A stretch of 9,869 bases of DNA from DATEHQ01 sp035279525. Lineage in GTDB: Bacteria; Chloroflexota; Dormibacteria; Dormibacterales; Dormibacteraceae. Each line of letters starts with the position of its first letter. Position 1 is the first letter of the stretch. The stretch lies in the NCBI GenBank assembly GCA_035279525.1, contig DATEHQ010000026.1, forward strand, positions 1 to 9,869. The letters run 5' to 3'. Of the stretch, positions 1 to 6,040 are shown piece by piece. A model generated the notes under the pieces. The model saw nothing but the letters and a program-made list of their open reading frames with translations, was not told the origin of the DNA and did no database searches. A program made the translations under genes and the position numbers.

Positions 1-284
1 GCGCGATCTTCAGCGCGGTTTTCGAGTCAGAGGCGGATGTCCTCGGCATCTCGCCGAAGACCCTGCGCGAGGACCTGCGCAAAGGACAGAGGGTGTCGGA
101 CCTGGCCAAGGACAGGGGGATGACCCTGGAGCAGTTCGAGACGAAACTAACAGCAGGCGCACGACCGAGGCTCGAGACGATGGTCGACCAGAAGGTCATT
201 ACGCAGGCCCAGGCGGACAAGGCGATCGACAGGATCTCGAAGGGCCATATCCCACTCTGGGGCGGGATTCACCGAGGCAAGTAG
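1..284 (+). CDS. C-terminal part of an unrecognised protein with a Chloroflexota-type helical module (5' truncated)
   Basis: The frame is open from base 3 to a TAG at 282-284 and has no start before the window edge, so the gene begins outside; the GTG at 93 is internal. The visible 93 residues are helical and polar. They begin with a pattern like LGISPKTLREDLRKGQ, then VSDLAKDRGM, then a helix rich in charged residues, then ITQAQADKAIDRI. I associate this arrangement (LGI, then L..dL..G.S/V..lA...G, then lT..QAD..) with the C-terminal modules of uncharacterised Chloroflexota and Dormibacterota proteins, often secreted ones, but I cannot name a function. The N-terminal part that would show a signal peptide is missing. 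The last 16 bases overlap the 3' end of rsgA on the other strand. Confidence 0.75.
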   Translation, partial: AIFSAVFESEADVLGISPKTLREDLRKGQRVSDLAKDRGMTLEQFETKLTAGARPRLETMVDQKVITQAQADKAIDRISKGHIPLWGGIHRGK

Positions 285-1306
285 CGCTCTCTGGCCTTGT
301 TGGCCACCGCGATCTGCTTCCACTTGCGACGCTCGTCCTGACGGAGGCGAGCGTCGCTCCGCGCCGCGATCGAGCGCAGCTCTCGCTGCAGCTTGCGGTA
401 GCTGTCGAGCCTGCCCTGGTCGAGTGAGCCTTCACGCAGCGCGTCCTTGATCGCGCAGCCGGGCTCCGTCCGGTGCTCGCAATCCGGAAAGCGGCACCGC
501 AGCGCGAGCTGCGCGATGTCGTCGAAGAGGCCGTCCAGCGCCTCCTCGCCCTCCCAGAGCTGGGCCTCGCGCAAGCCGGGCGTGTCGATGATCATGCCGC
601 CGGAGGGAAGCTGGACCAGTTGGCGGTGACTGGTCATGTGGCGTCCTTCGCCAGTTCCCTCGTGGATGGTGCGTGTGCGCATCAGGTCGGTGCCGACGAT
701 GCGGTTGATCAGCGTCGACTTGCCGGCGCCCGAAGGGCCGAGCAGCACCCCGGTCCTCGCCGGCTGCAGGAGACGCTCCACCTCCTCGACGCCCTCACCG
801 GTGATTCCGCTCGTCACGATCACGGGCGCGCCCGCGGACACCGACTCGACGTCCATGCGCATCGATTCCGGCTGCCGGCTGATGTCCGCTTTCGTGAGCA
901 GCACGATGGGCACCGCGCCGCTCTGCCACGCGATCGTCAGGTAACGCTCGATCCTCCGGACGTTGACGTCGGTGGCCGCAGCCACGACGAACGTTAGGTC
1001 GACGTTGGCCGCCAGCACCTGTTGCCGGTTGGCCACGCCCGCGGCGCGCCGCGAGAACACCGTGCGGCGCTCGGCGATCGCGGCCACCATGCCTTCTCTC
1101 AACGCCACCCAGTCGCCTACGGACGGGTCGACCCCGTGCGCCGGTGCGCGACGAGCCTCCTCGCCGTCATGGACGAGGTAGTCGGCACCGTAGTCCGCCA
1201 CGACCCGCGCCGCGACGTCGCCGGGTTCGGCGATGTGCTTCCACCTGTCTTCGAAGTAGGAGTCCCAACCCAGCGCCGCGCGCAGGGTGTCGGAATCGAT
1301 GATCAA
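269..1306 (-). CDS. rsgA: Ribosome small-subunit-dependent GTPase A
   Basis: RsgA (YjeQ) is a circularly permuted GTPase that binds the 30S subunit late in its assembly and acts in the cytoplasm. The 345-residue product is close to the usual family length. An N-terminal OB-fold region (about 1-100) is followed by motifs in permuted order: G4 TKAD (138-141), G5-like VTSGITGEG (164-172), P-loop GPSGAGKST (190-198), a switch region with GRHMTS (221-226), and G3 DTPGLRE (241-247). A zinc site Cx4CxHx5C follows (C271, C276, H278, C284), then a basic C-terminal helix. The start is TTG at 1306-1304, with GGAGG eight bases upstream; no in-frame ATG or GTG lies nearby. The switch has HMTS where the family usually has HTT. 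It is the last gene of the leftward block headed by the enoyl-CoA hydratase. Confidence 0.96.
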   Translation of the reverse strand: MIIDSDTLRAALGWDSYFEDRWKHIAEPGDVAARVVADYGADYLVHDGEEARRAPAHGVDPSVGDWVALREGMVAAIAERRTVFSRRAAGVANRQQVLAANVDLTFVVAAATDVNVRRIERYLTIAWQSGAVPIVLLTKADISRQPESMRMDVESVSAGAPVIVTSGITGEGVEEVERLLQPARTGVLLGPSGAGKSTLINRIVGTDLMRTRTIHEGTGEGRHMTSHRQLVQLPSGGMIIDTPGLREAQLWEGEEALDGLFDDIAQLALRCRFPDCEHRTEPGCAIKDALREGSLDQGRLDSYRKLQRELRSIAARSDARLRQDERRKWKQIAVANKARERYLPR

Positions 1307-1314
1307 CGCGAAAT

Positions 1315-1319
1315 CCTCC
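1315..1319 (-). promoter_or_regulatory. Shine-Dalgarno site that fixes the TTG start of rsgA
   Basis: On the minus strand GGAGG lies eight bases before the TTG at 1306. This supports the TTG as the start, since no ATG or GTG is available in the same frame near the conserved N-terminus. Confidence 0.7.
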
Positions 1320-1371
1320 GGAAATGAAATGTGGTCGGGCGGTGACGGTCCGCCTGACGGAGGACTCGGTC

Positions 1372-1431
1372 TTAGACCTGGGCTCCGGAGGCGGCCGACG
1401 GCCGGGGTGCTGTGTTTGCAAGTTCAACCAT
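1372..1431 (-). CDS. Possible 19-residue small ORF or leader peptide upstream of rsgA
   Basis: On the minus strand an ATG at 1431-1429 opens 19 codons (MVELANTAPRPSAASGAQV) ending in TAA at 1374-1372. It is preceded by AAGGAGGT at 1448-1441 with a nine-base spacer, the strongest Shine-Dalgarno match in the window. The rsgA start lies 65 bases after its stop. A leader peptide controlling rsgA, an independent small protein, or a chance ORF are all possible. There is no run of one amino acid to suggest classical attenuation. The strong ribosome site is visible directly; the function is unknown. Confidence 0.4.
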   Translation of the reverse strand: MVELANTAPRPSAASGAQV

Positions 1432-1486
1432 CAAATGCCAACCTCCTTGTAGAAAAATCCGAGACGCGAAGACTATCACGGACCGG

Positions 1487-1948
1487 CTAATCGCGCGGGG
1501 CTTCCCAGACCAGCTCGCTGACATCGATGACGAGCTCGACGTCGATCTGCTTCACCTCTTCCTGCGGCTTGTCCGGCCAGCGCACCTCGCCCGCCAACAC
1601 GCACACGACATCGTTCAGCCACCGATATCTCTCGTGGTCGGTGATGTGCCATCCCGCACCGACTATCTGGCGCCGACCGGGCGGATACGCACGCCCGTAC
1701 CCCTGATAGTCGAACATCACGGTGGCGCCGTCGTCGGTCTCGATCACTCCCTGGAAGTCAGGCGTGAAAGTGCGATCCGTGCGCCGCCGTGGATGGTTGG
1801 CCCCCCGGAACACACCGGCAAGCACGCCCGAACATCGTCCTTCGGCCAGGAAGAAGTGATGCTCCTCCTTGCCGTCAGGACCGGCGAGCGCGACCGCCCA
1901 GTCGGAGGGATATCTGAAGCGCACCGTGTAGAGAGGATTGAGGCGCAC
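1487..1948 (-). CDS. DUF3237-like hypothetical protein
   Basis: A 153-residue, probably cytoplasmic protein with no signal peptide or membrane segment. The central stretch, with TPDFQGVIETDDGATVMFDY followed by QGYGR (about residues 61-86), resembles the core of DUF3237 proteins, where a 'tDDGA' segment is followed by a 'Y.G.gR' segment. The assignment rests on that pattern only. The ends show an early aromatic strand (YTVRFRYPSDW) and a late VELVIDVSELVWEAP strand, in keeping with a small beta-barrel. The start is GTG at 1948-1946, two bases after the TAG of the enoyl-CoA hydratase gene. No clear Shine-Dalgarno precedes it, so translation is probably coupled to that gene. The tight coupling suggests a role with an acyl-CoA or aromatic substrate, but no catalytic residues can be named. 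Confidence 0.8.
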   Translation of the reverse strand: MRLNPLYTVRFRYPSDWAVALAGPDGKEEHHFFLAEGRCSGVLAGVFRGANHPRRRTDRTFTPDFQGVIETDDGATVMFDYQGYGRAYPPGRRQIVGAGWHITDHERYRWLNDVVCVLAGEVRWPDKPQEEVKQIDVELVIDVSELVWEAPRD

Positions 1949-1950
1949 GG

Positions 1951-2727
1951 CTAATTGCCGTGGAAGTCGGCCTTGCGCTTCTCACCAAACGCCTTGATGC
2001 CTTCGTCGGCATCGCGCGAAACGAAGACGCGGGCGATCGCCTCACGCTCGATAGCGAGGCCCACGTCGAGGGGAGCGCCATACCCCTGAGTGATGGCGAG
2101 CTTGGCGTGCCCGAGCGCGACGTTGGGGCCGGCGGCGAGCTTGGCGGCGTAGTCGATCGCGCCTTTTCGACAGGCTGCCGCATCGGGAAACAGCCGGTCG
2201 ACCAGGCCGAGCTCATGGGCCTGCGTTGGGGTCACGGTCCTGGCTTCGAGGATCATCTCCATCCCCTTCGACAAGCCGACCAGTCGCGGGAGGCGTTGCG
2301 TCCCGCCGCTCCCCGGAAAGAGCCCGAGATTCACCTCGGGCAGCCCGATCTGATAGGTGCCTTCCGCGGCGAAGCGAAGGTCGCACGCGAGAGCAAGTTC
2401 CAGGCCTCCGCCCAGGCAGTGCCCTGCGATGGCGGCGATGAAGACGAGAGGGGTGTTCTCCATCTTGCGAAACGCCTCGTGCGCCATGGTCGCGGTCATG
2501 ATGCGCGAGCGGGCCGTGCCGGCCGCGAAAGCGCCCACATCGGCCCCAGCTGAGAAAAACTTCTCTGACGCGCTGGTGACAACAACGGCGCCAACGCCTG
2601 CGTCATTGCGAGCGTCGTCGACAGCGCCCGCGAACGAGCGAAGGAACTCGTAGTCGTAGCTGTTGGCAGGTGGGCGGTCCAGGACGAGGACGCCCACGTC
2701 TCCGTCACGTTCGAGTCTTACTGACAT
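1951..2727 (-). CDS. Enoyl-CoA hydratase/isomerase (crotonase superfamily)
   Basis: Crotonase-fold enzyme, most likely hydrating a trans-2-enoyl-CoA to the 3-hydroxyacyl-CoA in beta-oxidation or a related degradation pathway. In numbering from the ATG at 2727-2725 (258 residues), an oxyanion-hole segment FSAGAD lies at 58-63 and GHCLGGGLELALACD at 102-116, with the first catalytic Glu at 110. LPEVNLGLFPGSGGTQRL (129-146) carries the second Glu at 131. Both glutamates of true hydratases are kept, favouring hydratase over isomerase or thioesterase. The C-terminus AFGEKRKADF is typical of the family. An in-frame TTG lies six bases further upstream (2733). I prefer the ATG because AAGG lies ten bases before it and only four before the TTG. 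It heads the leftward operon and is divergent from the aldehyde dehydrogenase. The exact substrate cannot be told. Confidence 0.95.
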   Translation of the reverse strand: MSVRLERDGDVGVLVLDRPPANSYDYEFLRSFAGAVDDARNDAGVGAVVVTSASEKFFSAGADVGAFAAGTARSRIMTATMAHEAFRKMENTPLVFIAAIAGHCLGGGLELALACDLRFAAEGTYQIGLPEVNLGLFPGSGGTQRLPRLVGLSKGMEMILEARTVTPTQAHELGLVDRLFPDAAACRKGAIDYAAKLAAGPNVALGHAKLAITQGYGAPLDVGLAIEREAIARVFVSRDADEGIKAFGEKRKADFHGN

Positions 2728-2785
2728 TTCCAACTAACCTTAACCAAGTACCGAAACAACGAACCGCACGGGGGGTGTGTGCCAC
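2728..2785. promoter_or_regulatory. Divergent promoter region between echA-like and aldehyde dehydrogenase genes
   Basis: This 58-base gap separates two oppositely oriented metabolic genes, so both promoters must lie in it or within the flanking coding ends. The left part is much richer in A and T than its surroundings. A TAAGGT hexamer on the minus strand (2742-2737) is a weak -10 candidate for the hydratase gene; no convincing -35 box was found for either direction. A G-run at 2771-2775 is the likely ribosome site of the rightward gene. No clear operator palindrome was seen. Confidence 0.4.
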
Positions 2786-4222
2786 ATGGCGACGATGATC
2801 ATCGAAGGCGACAGGACGAAGGCCGCGTCTGGCAAGACGTACGAGGTCCGCAACCCGGCGACGGGCGAGGTCGTCGACGAGGTCCCAAATGGCGGCCCCG
2901 CCGATGTCGACAAGGCGGCGCAGGCCGCGGCCAAGGCGTTCACGAGCTGGTCCAGGCTTCCGGGCAACCAGCGCCGGGAGATCCTGCACAAGGCCGCCGC
3001 CCACATGCTCACCAAGGTCGAGGAGATCGCGCCCATCCTGACCAGGGAGCAGGGCAAGACCCTCCTCGAGTCGCGGCTGGAGGCGAGGCGATTCGGTGAG
3101 AACATCGGCTGGTTCGCCGACCTGGCCGACAAGGTGCACGGCCAGTACGTGCGGCTGCCCGACCTCACCACCTATGGGCTCGTCGTGCGCAAGCCGATCG
3201 GGGTTTGCGGCGCCATCGTGCCGTGGAACTTCCCGCTCACCCTCGCCGCGAACAAGGTCGCGCCCGCGATCGCCGCGGGCAACACGGTGGTCCTGAAACC
3301 GGCCAGCACCACGCCGCTTGCGACGCTCGCGTGCATCGAAGCCCTGATCGAAGGAGGCCTGCCCGAGGGCGTGGTCAACGTGGTCCTCGGCCAGGCCACC
3401 GGTGAGGCCATCGTGGAGCATCCGCTGATTCGCAAGATCGCCCTCACCGGCTCGACCCCAACCGGAAAGCGGGTGATGATGAAGGCGGCCGAGCACTTGA
3501 AGAAGGTGACGCTCGAGCTCGGCGGCAGCGACCCATGCATCGTGCTCGACGATGCCGACCTCGAAGGCGCGGCCCGCGCGATCTCGGTGGGCCGCTTCTT
3601 CAACTGCGGCCAGCAGTGCCTTTCGACCAAGCGCCTCTACGTCCAGGAAGGCGCCTACGACGCCTTGATGGAAAAGCTCGTCGCACGCGCGTCGAAGCTC
3701 AAGCCGGGCGACGGCCTGGACAAGGACAGCCGCATGGGCCCCATGCACACGCAGACGCAGCGTGCGGAGGTCGAGGCGCAGGTGAAGGACGCGGTCGACC
3801 GCGGCGCGAAGGTGATCCACGGTGGCGGCAGGCCGAAAGGCGCTGCCTACGAGAAGGGATGGTTCATCGAGCCGACGATCCTGGTCGATGTCCCTGACGA
3901 CGCGCGCGTGTGGAAGGAGGAGGTCTTCGGGCCCGCCCTTCCGGTGCGCAAGATCAAGGACCTGGACGAAGGCATCCGGCTCGGCAACGACACGCAGTTC
4001 GGGCTTGGTTCGTCGATCTGGACCAGCAACATGGCCTCCGCTCACCGCGCGGTGCAGGAGCTCGAGGCCGGTTACACGTGGGTGAACGCGCTCGTCATCG
4101 CCCACGATGAGCTGCCGTTCGGCGGAACCAAGCAGTCAGGCTTTGGCAAGGAGCACGGAGTCGAGGCCTTCCTCCAGTACACCGAGGAGAAGTCCGTCGT
4201 CTACGGTGGAGTCCAGGGGTAA
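2786..4222 (+). CDS. NAD(P)-dependent aldehyde dehydrogenase
   Basis: Soluble ALDH-superfamily enzyme oxidising an aldehyde to the acid with NAD or NADP. From the ATG at 2786 the product is 478 residues, the usual length. Visible landmarks are PWNFPL with the catalytic-site Asn at 148, the cofactor-binding KPAS (171-174), LTGSTPTG (220-227), LELGG with the general-base Glu at 244, NCGQQC with the catalytic Cys at 278, EEVFGP (378-383), and the C-terminal PFGGTKQSGFGKEHG. An in-frame GTG three codons upstream (2777) is a rival start. I prefer the ATG because the G-run at 2771-2775 is better spaced from it. The substrate is undetermined; the sequence is of the general succinate-semialdehyde/betaine-aldehyde/aminoaldehyde type. 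Its divergent partner is an enoyl-CoA hydratase, which suggests a shared catabolic theme. Confidence 0.96.
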   Translation: MATMIIEGDRTKAASGKTYEVRNPATGEVVDEVPNGGPADVDKAAQAAAKAFTSWSRLPGNQRREILHKAAAHMLTKVEEIAPILTREQGKTLLESRLEARRFGENIGWFADLADKVHGQYVRLPDLTTYGLVVRKPIGVCGAIVPWNFPLTLAANKVAPAIAAGNTVVLKPASTTPLATLACIEALIEGGLPEGVVNVVLGQATGEAIVEHPLIRKIALTGSTPTGKRVMMKAAEHLKKVTLELGGSDPCIVLDDADLEGAARAISVGRFFNCGQQCLSTKRLYVQEGAYDALMEKLVARASKLKPGDGLDKDSRMGPMHTQTQRAEVEAQVKDAVDRGAKVIHGGGRPKGAAYEKGWFIEPTILVDVPDDARVWKEEVFGPALPVRKIKDLDEGIRLGNDTQFGLGSSIWTSNMASAHRAVQELEAGYTWVNALVIAHDELPFGGTKQSGFGKEHGVEAFLQYTEEKSVVYGGVQG

Positions 4223-4244
4223 CCCGGGCCGGTACTGACTGCTC

Positions 4245-4442
4245 GTGAGAGCGGGACTCAGCGTGGTCGGTTTGCTCGTGCTGCTGGCGGGCGGCGTCTT
4301 CGCCGGCCAGGGGCTTGGCTACATCCCCGGCAGCTTCATGACGGGCGACGTCCACTGGTTCTGGATCGGGTCGGTGATGGTCGTCGTGGGGCTCGCCCTG
4401 GGGGGCGTGGCGCTGCTTCGGCCGGCCTCAAAGCGGGCCTAG
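4245..4442 (+). CDS. Small two-helix membrane protein, hypothetical
   Basis: A 65-residue protein starting at GTG 4245, 22 bases after the aldehyde dehydrogenase stop, and probably co-transcribed with it. Two hydrophobic segments (about residues 5-25 and 38-58) flank a short loop with GQGLGYIPGSFMTGD. A basic tail follows (RPASKRA), placing the C-terminus in the cytoplasm by the positive-inside rule. The GxG..PGSFM pattern between two helices is one I associate with short uncharacterised membrane proteins of high-GC Gram-positive bacteria and Chloroflexota; no function is known to me. There is no clear Shine-Dalgarno, so translation may depend on the upstream gene. The coherent two-helix pattern makes a chance ORF unlikely. 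Confidence 0.72.
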   Translation: MRAGLSVVGLLVLLAGGVFAGQGLGYIPGSFMTGDVHWFWIGSVMVVVGLALGGVALLRPASKRA

Positions 4443-4541
4443 CCCGAAGGACCTCGTCGCCCCGTCGGTGACCGCCGCGCCGCGCGCGCGCGTTGCCGCA
4501 CGTTCCTGTACCCGGCGCGGGCGACGACTACGACGCCAGCT
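4443..4541. other. Short gap between convergent genes
   Basis: This 99-base gap separates the ends of the small membrane protein gene and the DksA/TraR gene. It contains an alternating CG tract around 4480-4492 and a weak hairpin at 4511-4521 (CCCG, GCG loop, CGGG) without a T-run. A bidirectional terminator would be expected here, but none with a recognisable intrinsic form is visible. Confidence 0.35.
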
Positions 4542-4937
4542 TTACGCGGTTCTCCCGTTGAGCCTGTCCCAGTGGGCCTGGCACTCGACGCAACGCGTGG
4601 ACGCCGGCTGGAAACGGAGCCGAGCCTCCGGGATGTGGCGCTGGCATCCTTCGCAGATCCCGTAGGCGCCCTCCCGCAGCCGCTCCAGGGCGCGCTCGAC
4701 CTGCTCCCGGTTCTGGTCGAGCAGGTGAACGAGCAGGTCGGTGGTTTCGCGGTCGGACAGGGCCTGCGCCAGGTCCGTGTCCTCGGGGATCCCCGTGATC
4801 ACGCCGCCGACCACCTCGTTCAGCGGCCGGTGGAGGCCCGCTTCCTCGCCGCACTGGGCGGCCAGGAGCTCGAGCTGGCGCCTGTCCGCCTCCAGCCTCT
4901 CCTCTGGAGCGTCGTCCTGCCTCTTGCGAATTGCCAT
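4542..4937 (-). CDS. DksA/TraR-family C4 zinc-finger protein
   Basis: Small protein of the DksA/TraR family, whose characterised members bind RNA polymerase through the secondary channel and modulate initiation, often with ppGpp. From the ATG at 4937-4935 it has 131 residues. A charged N-terminus (1-25) is followed by a mid-region with HRPLNEVVGGVITGIPEDTDLA, then a helix ending in RALERLREGAYG. The zinc finger is C95-x2-C98-x17-C116-x2-C119, the exact family spacing. The start is set by GGAGGGGG on the minus strand at 4953-4946, eight bases before the ATG; an in-frame TTG at 4955 overlaps that site and is therefore unlikely. The zinc finger is convincing. Whether it is a true ppGpp-linked regulator is unknown, since Chloroflexota-type members are barely characterised. 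Confidence 0.92.
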   Translation of the reverse strand: MAIRKRQDDAPEERLEADRRQLELLAAQCGEEAGLHRPLNEVVGGVITGIPEDTDLAQALSDRETTDLLVHLLDQNREQVERALERLREGAYGICEGCQRHIPEARLRFQPASTRCVECQAHWDRLNGRTA

Positions 4938-4945
4938 CCTCAAAA

Positions 4946-4953
4946 CCCCCTCC
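4946..4953 (-). promoter_or_regulatory. Shine-Dalgarno site deciding the start of the DksA/TraR gene
   Basis: GGAGGGGG on the minus strand ends eight bases before the ATG at 4937. It overlaps the rival in-frame TTG codon at 4955-4953, which argues for the ATG. Confidence 0.65.
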
Positions 4954-5044
4954 AAACTGACTACCGTTTCAGGCGACGTTTGGATTTCGACACGTCAACG
5001 CGCGCACCGAAGTCCGTACCCGGTCCCGCACAATTAGCCGCCTG

Positions 5045-5641
5045 ATGACCCCGCCGCCATTCCCCCGGAAAGCGCTTGGCGCGATCGCCCTTCTGCTGAT
5101 TTTGTCCGGCTGCCAGCCGGGCCAGAACGGGCGACCCGTGCCGAGCGTAGCGCAGATTGGAAGCGATCTCAAGTGTGTAAATGGAGATCATGGTTTTGAA
5201 GATTTGCAGGTGGGTTGGGGCTTCTGCTACCCGGCCGACTGGAGGTACATCGAGCGGTCGCAGGGCAGCCAGAGCCCGCCGGGCCTGGATCTGACCTTCG
5301 ACATCACCAACGTGCCGCCGTCGCCGGTGGCGTGCTCGAGCCCCACCAACGGAGTCCAGAGCCCATGCTCCGGCCAGTTCGGCTTCATGATCATCTCGAC
5401 CTACGAGAGGGGCGGAGCGCCAGACCTCGCCAGCTGGGCCCAGTCGAACCTCGTGCCGCCGCCTGTGCTGCAGCCGATCACCTGGGGCAACGCACAGGAG
5501 GCGGCGATCCTCTCAGACGGACGGCGCCTCGCCTTCACCCAGCACCACGTCGTGATCATGGTGCTGCACTCGGGCAGCGGCTACCTCGACCTGGAGGGGC
5601 AGATGTCCACCAGGCTCAACACCTGGCGGTTCAGCGTCTGA
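5045..5641 (+). CDS. Putative secreted lipoprotein, function unknown
   Basis: A 198-residue protein with a classical lipoprotein signal: a short N-terminus with R8 and K9, a hydrophobic core (10-20), and the lipobox L20-S21-G22-C23. After cleavage C23 would be lipidated and the protein anchored on the outer face of the membrane. The mature part contains GWGFCYPADWRY (57-68), a pattern common in secreted beta-rich lipoproteins ('f.yP.dW'). It has four more cysteines (44, 61, 97, 108), possibly two disulfides. Family and function are not recognised. No ATG, GTG or TTG lies in frame just upstream, and no Shine-Dalgarno precedes the ATG; CACAAT at 5029-5034 is a weak -10 candidate. It is divergent from the DksA/TraR gene and ends one base from the convergent SCP2 gene. 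Confidence 0.85.
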   Translation: MTPPPFPRKALGAIALLLILSGCQPGQNGRPVPSVAQIGSDLKCVNGDHGFEDLQVGWGFCYPADWRYIERSQGSQSPPGLDLTFDITNVPPSPVACSSPTNGVQSPCSGQFGFMIISTYERGGAPDLASWAQSNLVPPPVLQPITWGNAQEAAILSDGRRLAFTQHHVVIMVLHSGSGYLDLEGQMSTRLNTWRFSV

Positions 5642-5642
5642 C

Positions 5643-5984
5643 CTAGCTGGGCCGGCGGAAAAGCGACTGCATCTTGATCGCCAGGCCCATGTCGCCCTTG
5701 ATCTTCAGCTTGCCCTGCATGAAGGCGGAGGTCGGATCCAGCTGACCGGTCATGATCCGCACCCACTCGCTGGCTTCAGCCAGGAGGGTTAGATTCGCGG
5801 GCTCGCCCGGGTCCCCCTTGCCGGACTCGGCCTGGCCGTCGTGGATCCTCACCCACCACTTGCCGCCCTGGTCGCCGCTCAAATCGAAGGCGATCGTCGC
5901 CTTGGTGCTGCCCGCCTTCTCCGGCACCAGGTACTGGGGCATCGCCTCGACGATCTGGTCGGGTGTCATCTGGACCTCGGACAT
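5643..5984 (-). CDS. SCP2 sterol-binding domain protein
   Basis: A 113-residue single-domain protein of the SCP2 (sterol carrier protein 2) family, which holds lipids or acyl-CoA in a hydrophobic tunnel. The sequence follows the family layout: an N-terminal helix (MTPDQIVEAMPQYL), beta strands with ATIAFDLSGDQGGKWWVRIHDG, then a helix with WVRIMTGQLDPTSAFMQGKLKIKGDMGLAIKMQSLF. The ending G.ldp..aFm.GK.ki.GD...a.....lF is the family signature. The start is ATG 5984-5982 with AGGAGG five bases upstream (5995-5990); a GTG one codon earlier is possible but closer to the SD. It is divergent from the metallo-beta-lactamase-fold gene. With no partner domain its ligand is unknown; lipid or acyl-CoA binding fits the nearby lipid genes. 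Confidence 0.92.
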   Translation of the reverse strand: MSEVQMTPDQIVEAMPQYLVPEKAGSTKATIAFDLSGDQGGKWWVRIHDGQAESGKGDPGEPANLTLLAEASEWVRIMTGQLDPTSAFMQGKLKIKGDMGLAIKMQSLFRRPS

Positions 5985-6040
5985 CACATCCTCCTGCAGA
6001 GGTTCGGTACGGACTGGTACTCATCTTAGAGAATGCCTGA

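Larger units (their letters stand above)
1307..1486 (-). other. Leader region of rsgA with small inverted repeats
   Basis: This 180-base gap is the longest non-coding stretch in the leftward block. Apart from the small ORF and the two ribosome-binding sites listed separately, it holds two short GC-rich hairpins. One has stem arms at 1338-1342 and 1350-1354 (GGCGG/CCGCC, seven-base loop). The other has arms at 1392-1396 and 1400-1404 (CGGCC/GGCCG, three-base loop). Neither is followed by a T-run on the minus strand, so neither looks like an intrinsic terminator. They could be leader RNA structure or chance in GC-rich DNA. No known riboswitch was recognised. Confidence 0.35.

Noticed and set aside
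1167..1427. 86-codon minus-strand frame covering the rsgA start region
   Set aside because: Its arginine-rich C-terminal half is the rsgA N-terminus read in another frame, and it lacks a properly spaced SD for its own start.
1412..1954. 180-codon plus-strand frame opposite the DUF3237-like gene
   Set aside because: It covers the minus-strand gene almost exactly, but the minus-strand product has a beta-rich family-like pattern and a start coupled to echA, while this one has neither a domain pattern nor an SD.
2705..4105. 466-codon open frame on the minus strand opposite the aldehyde dehydrogenase gene
   Set aside because: Its translation is arginine-, histidine- and valine-rich with no domain pattern, while the opposite strand carries a complete ALDH with all catalytic motifs. 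Long antisense frames are expected in high-GC genes.
4480..4492. Alternating CG tract as a Z-DNA-type or regulatory element
   Set aside because: A short tract in GC-rich non-coding DNA is expected by chance and nothing else supports a role.
4993..4998. TTGACG on the minus strand as a -35 box for the DksA/TraR gene
   Set aside because: No -10-like hexamer lies at 16-18 bases downstream; the nearest candidates are at the wrong distance.
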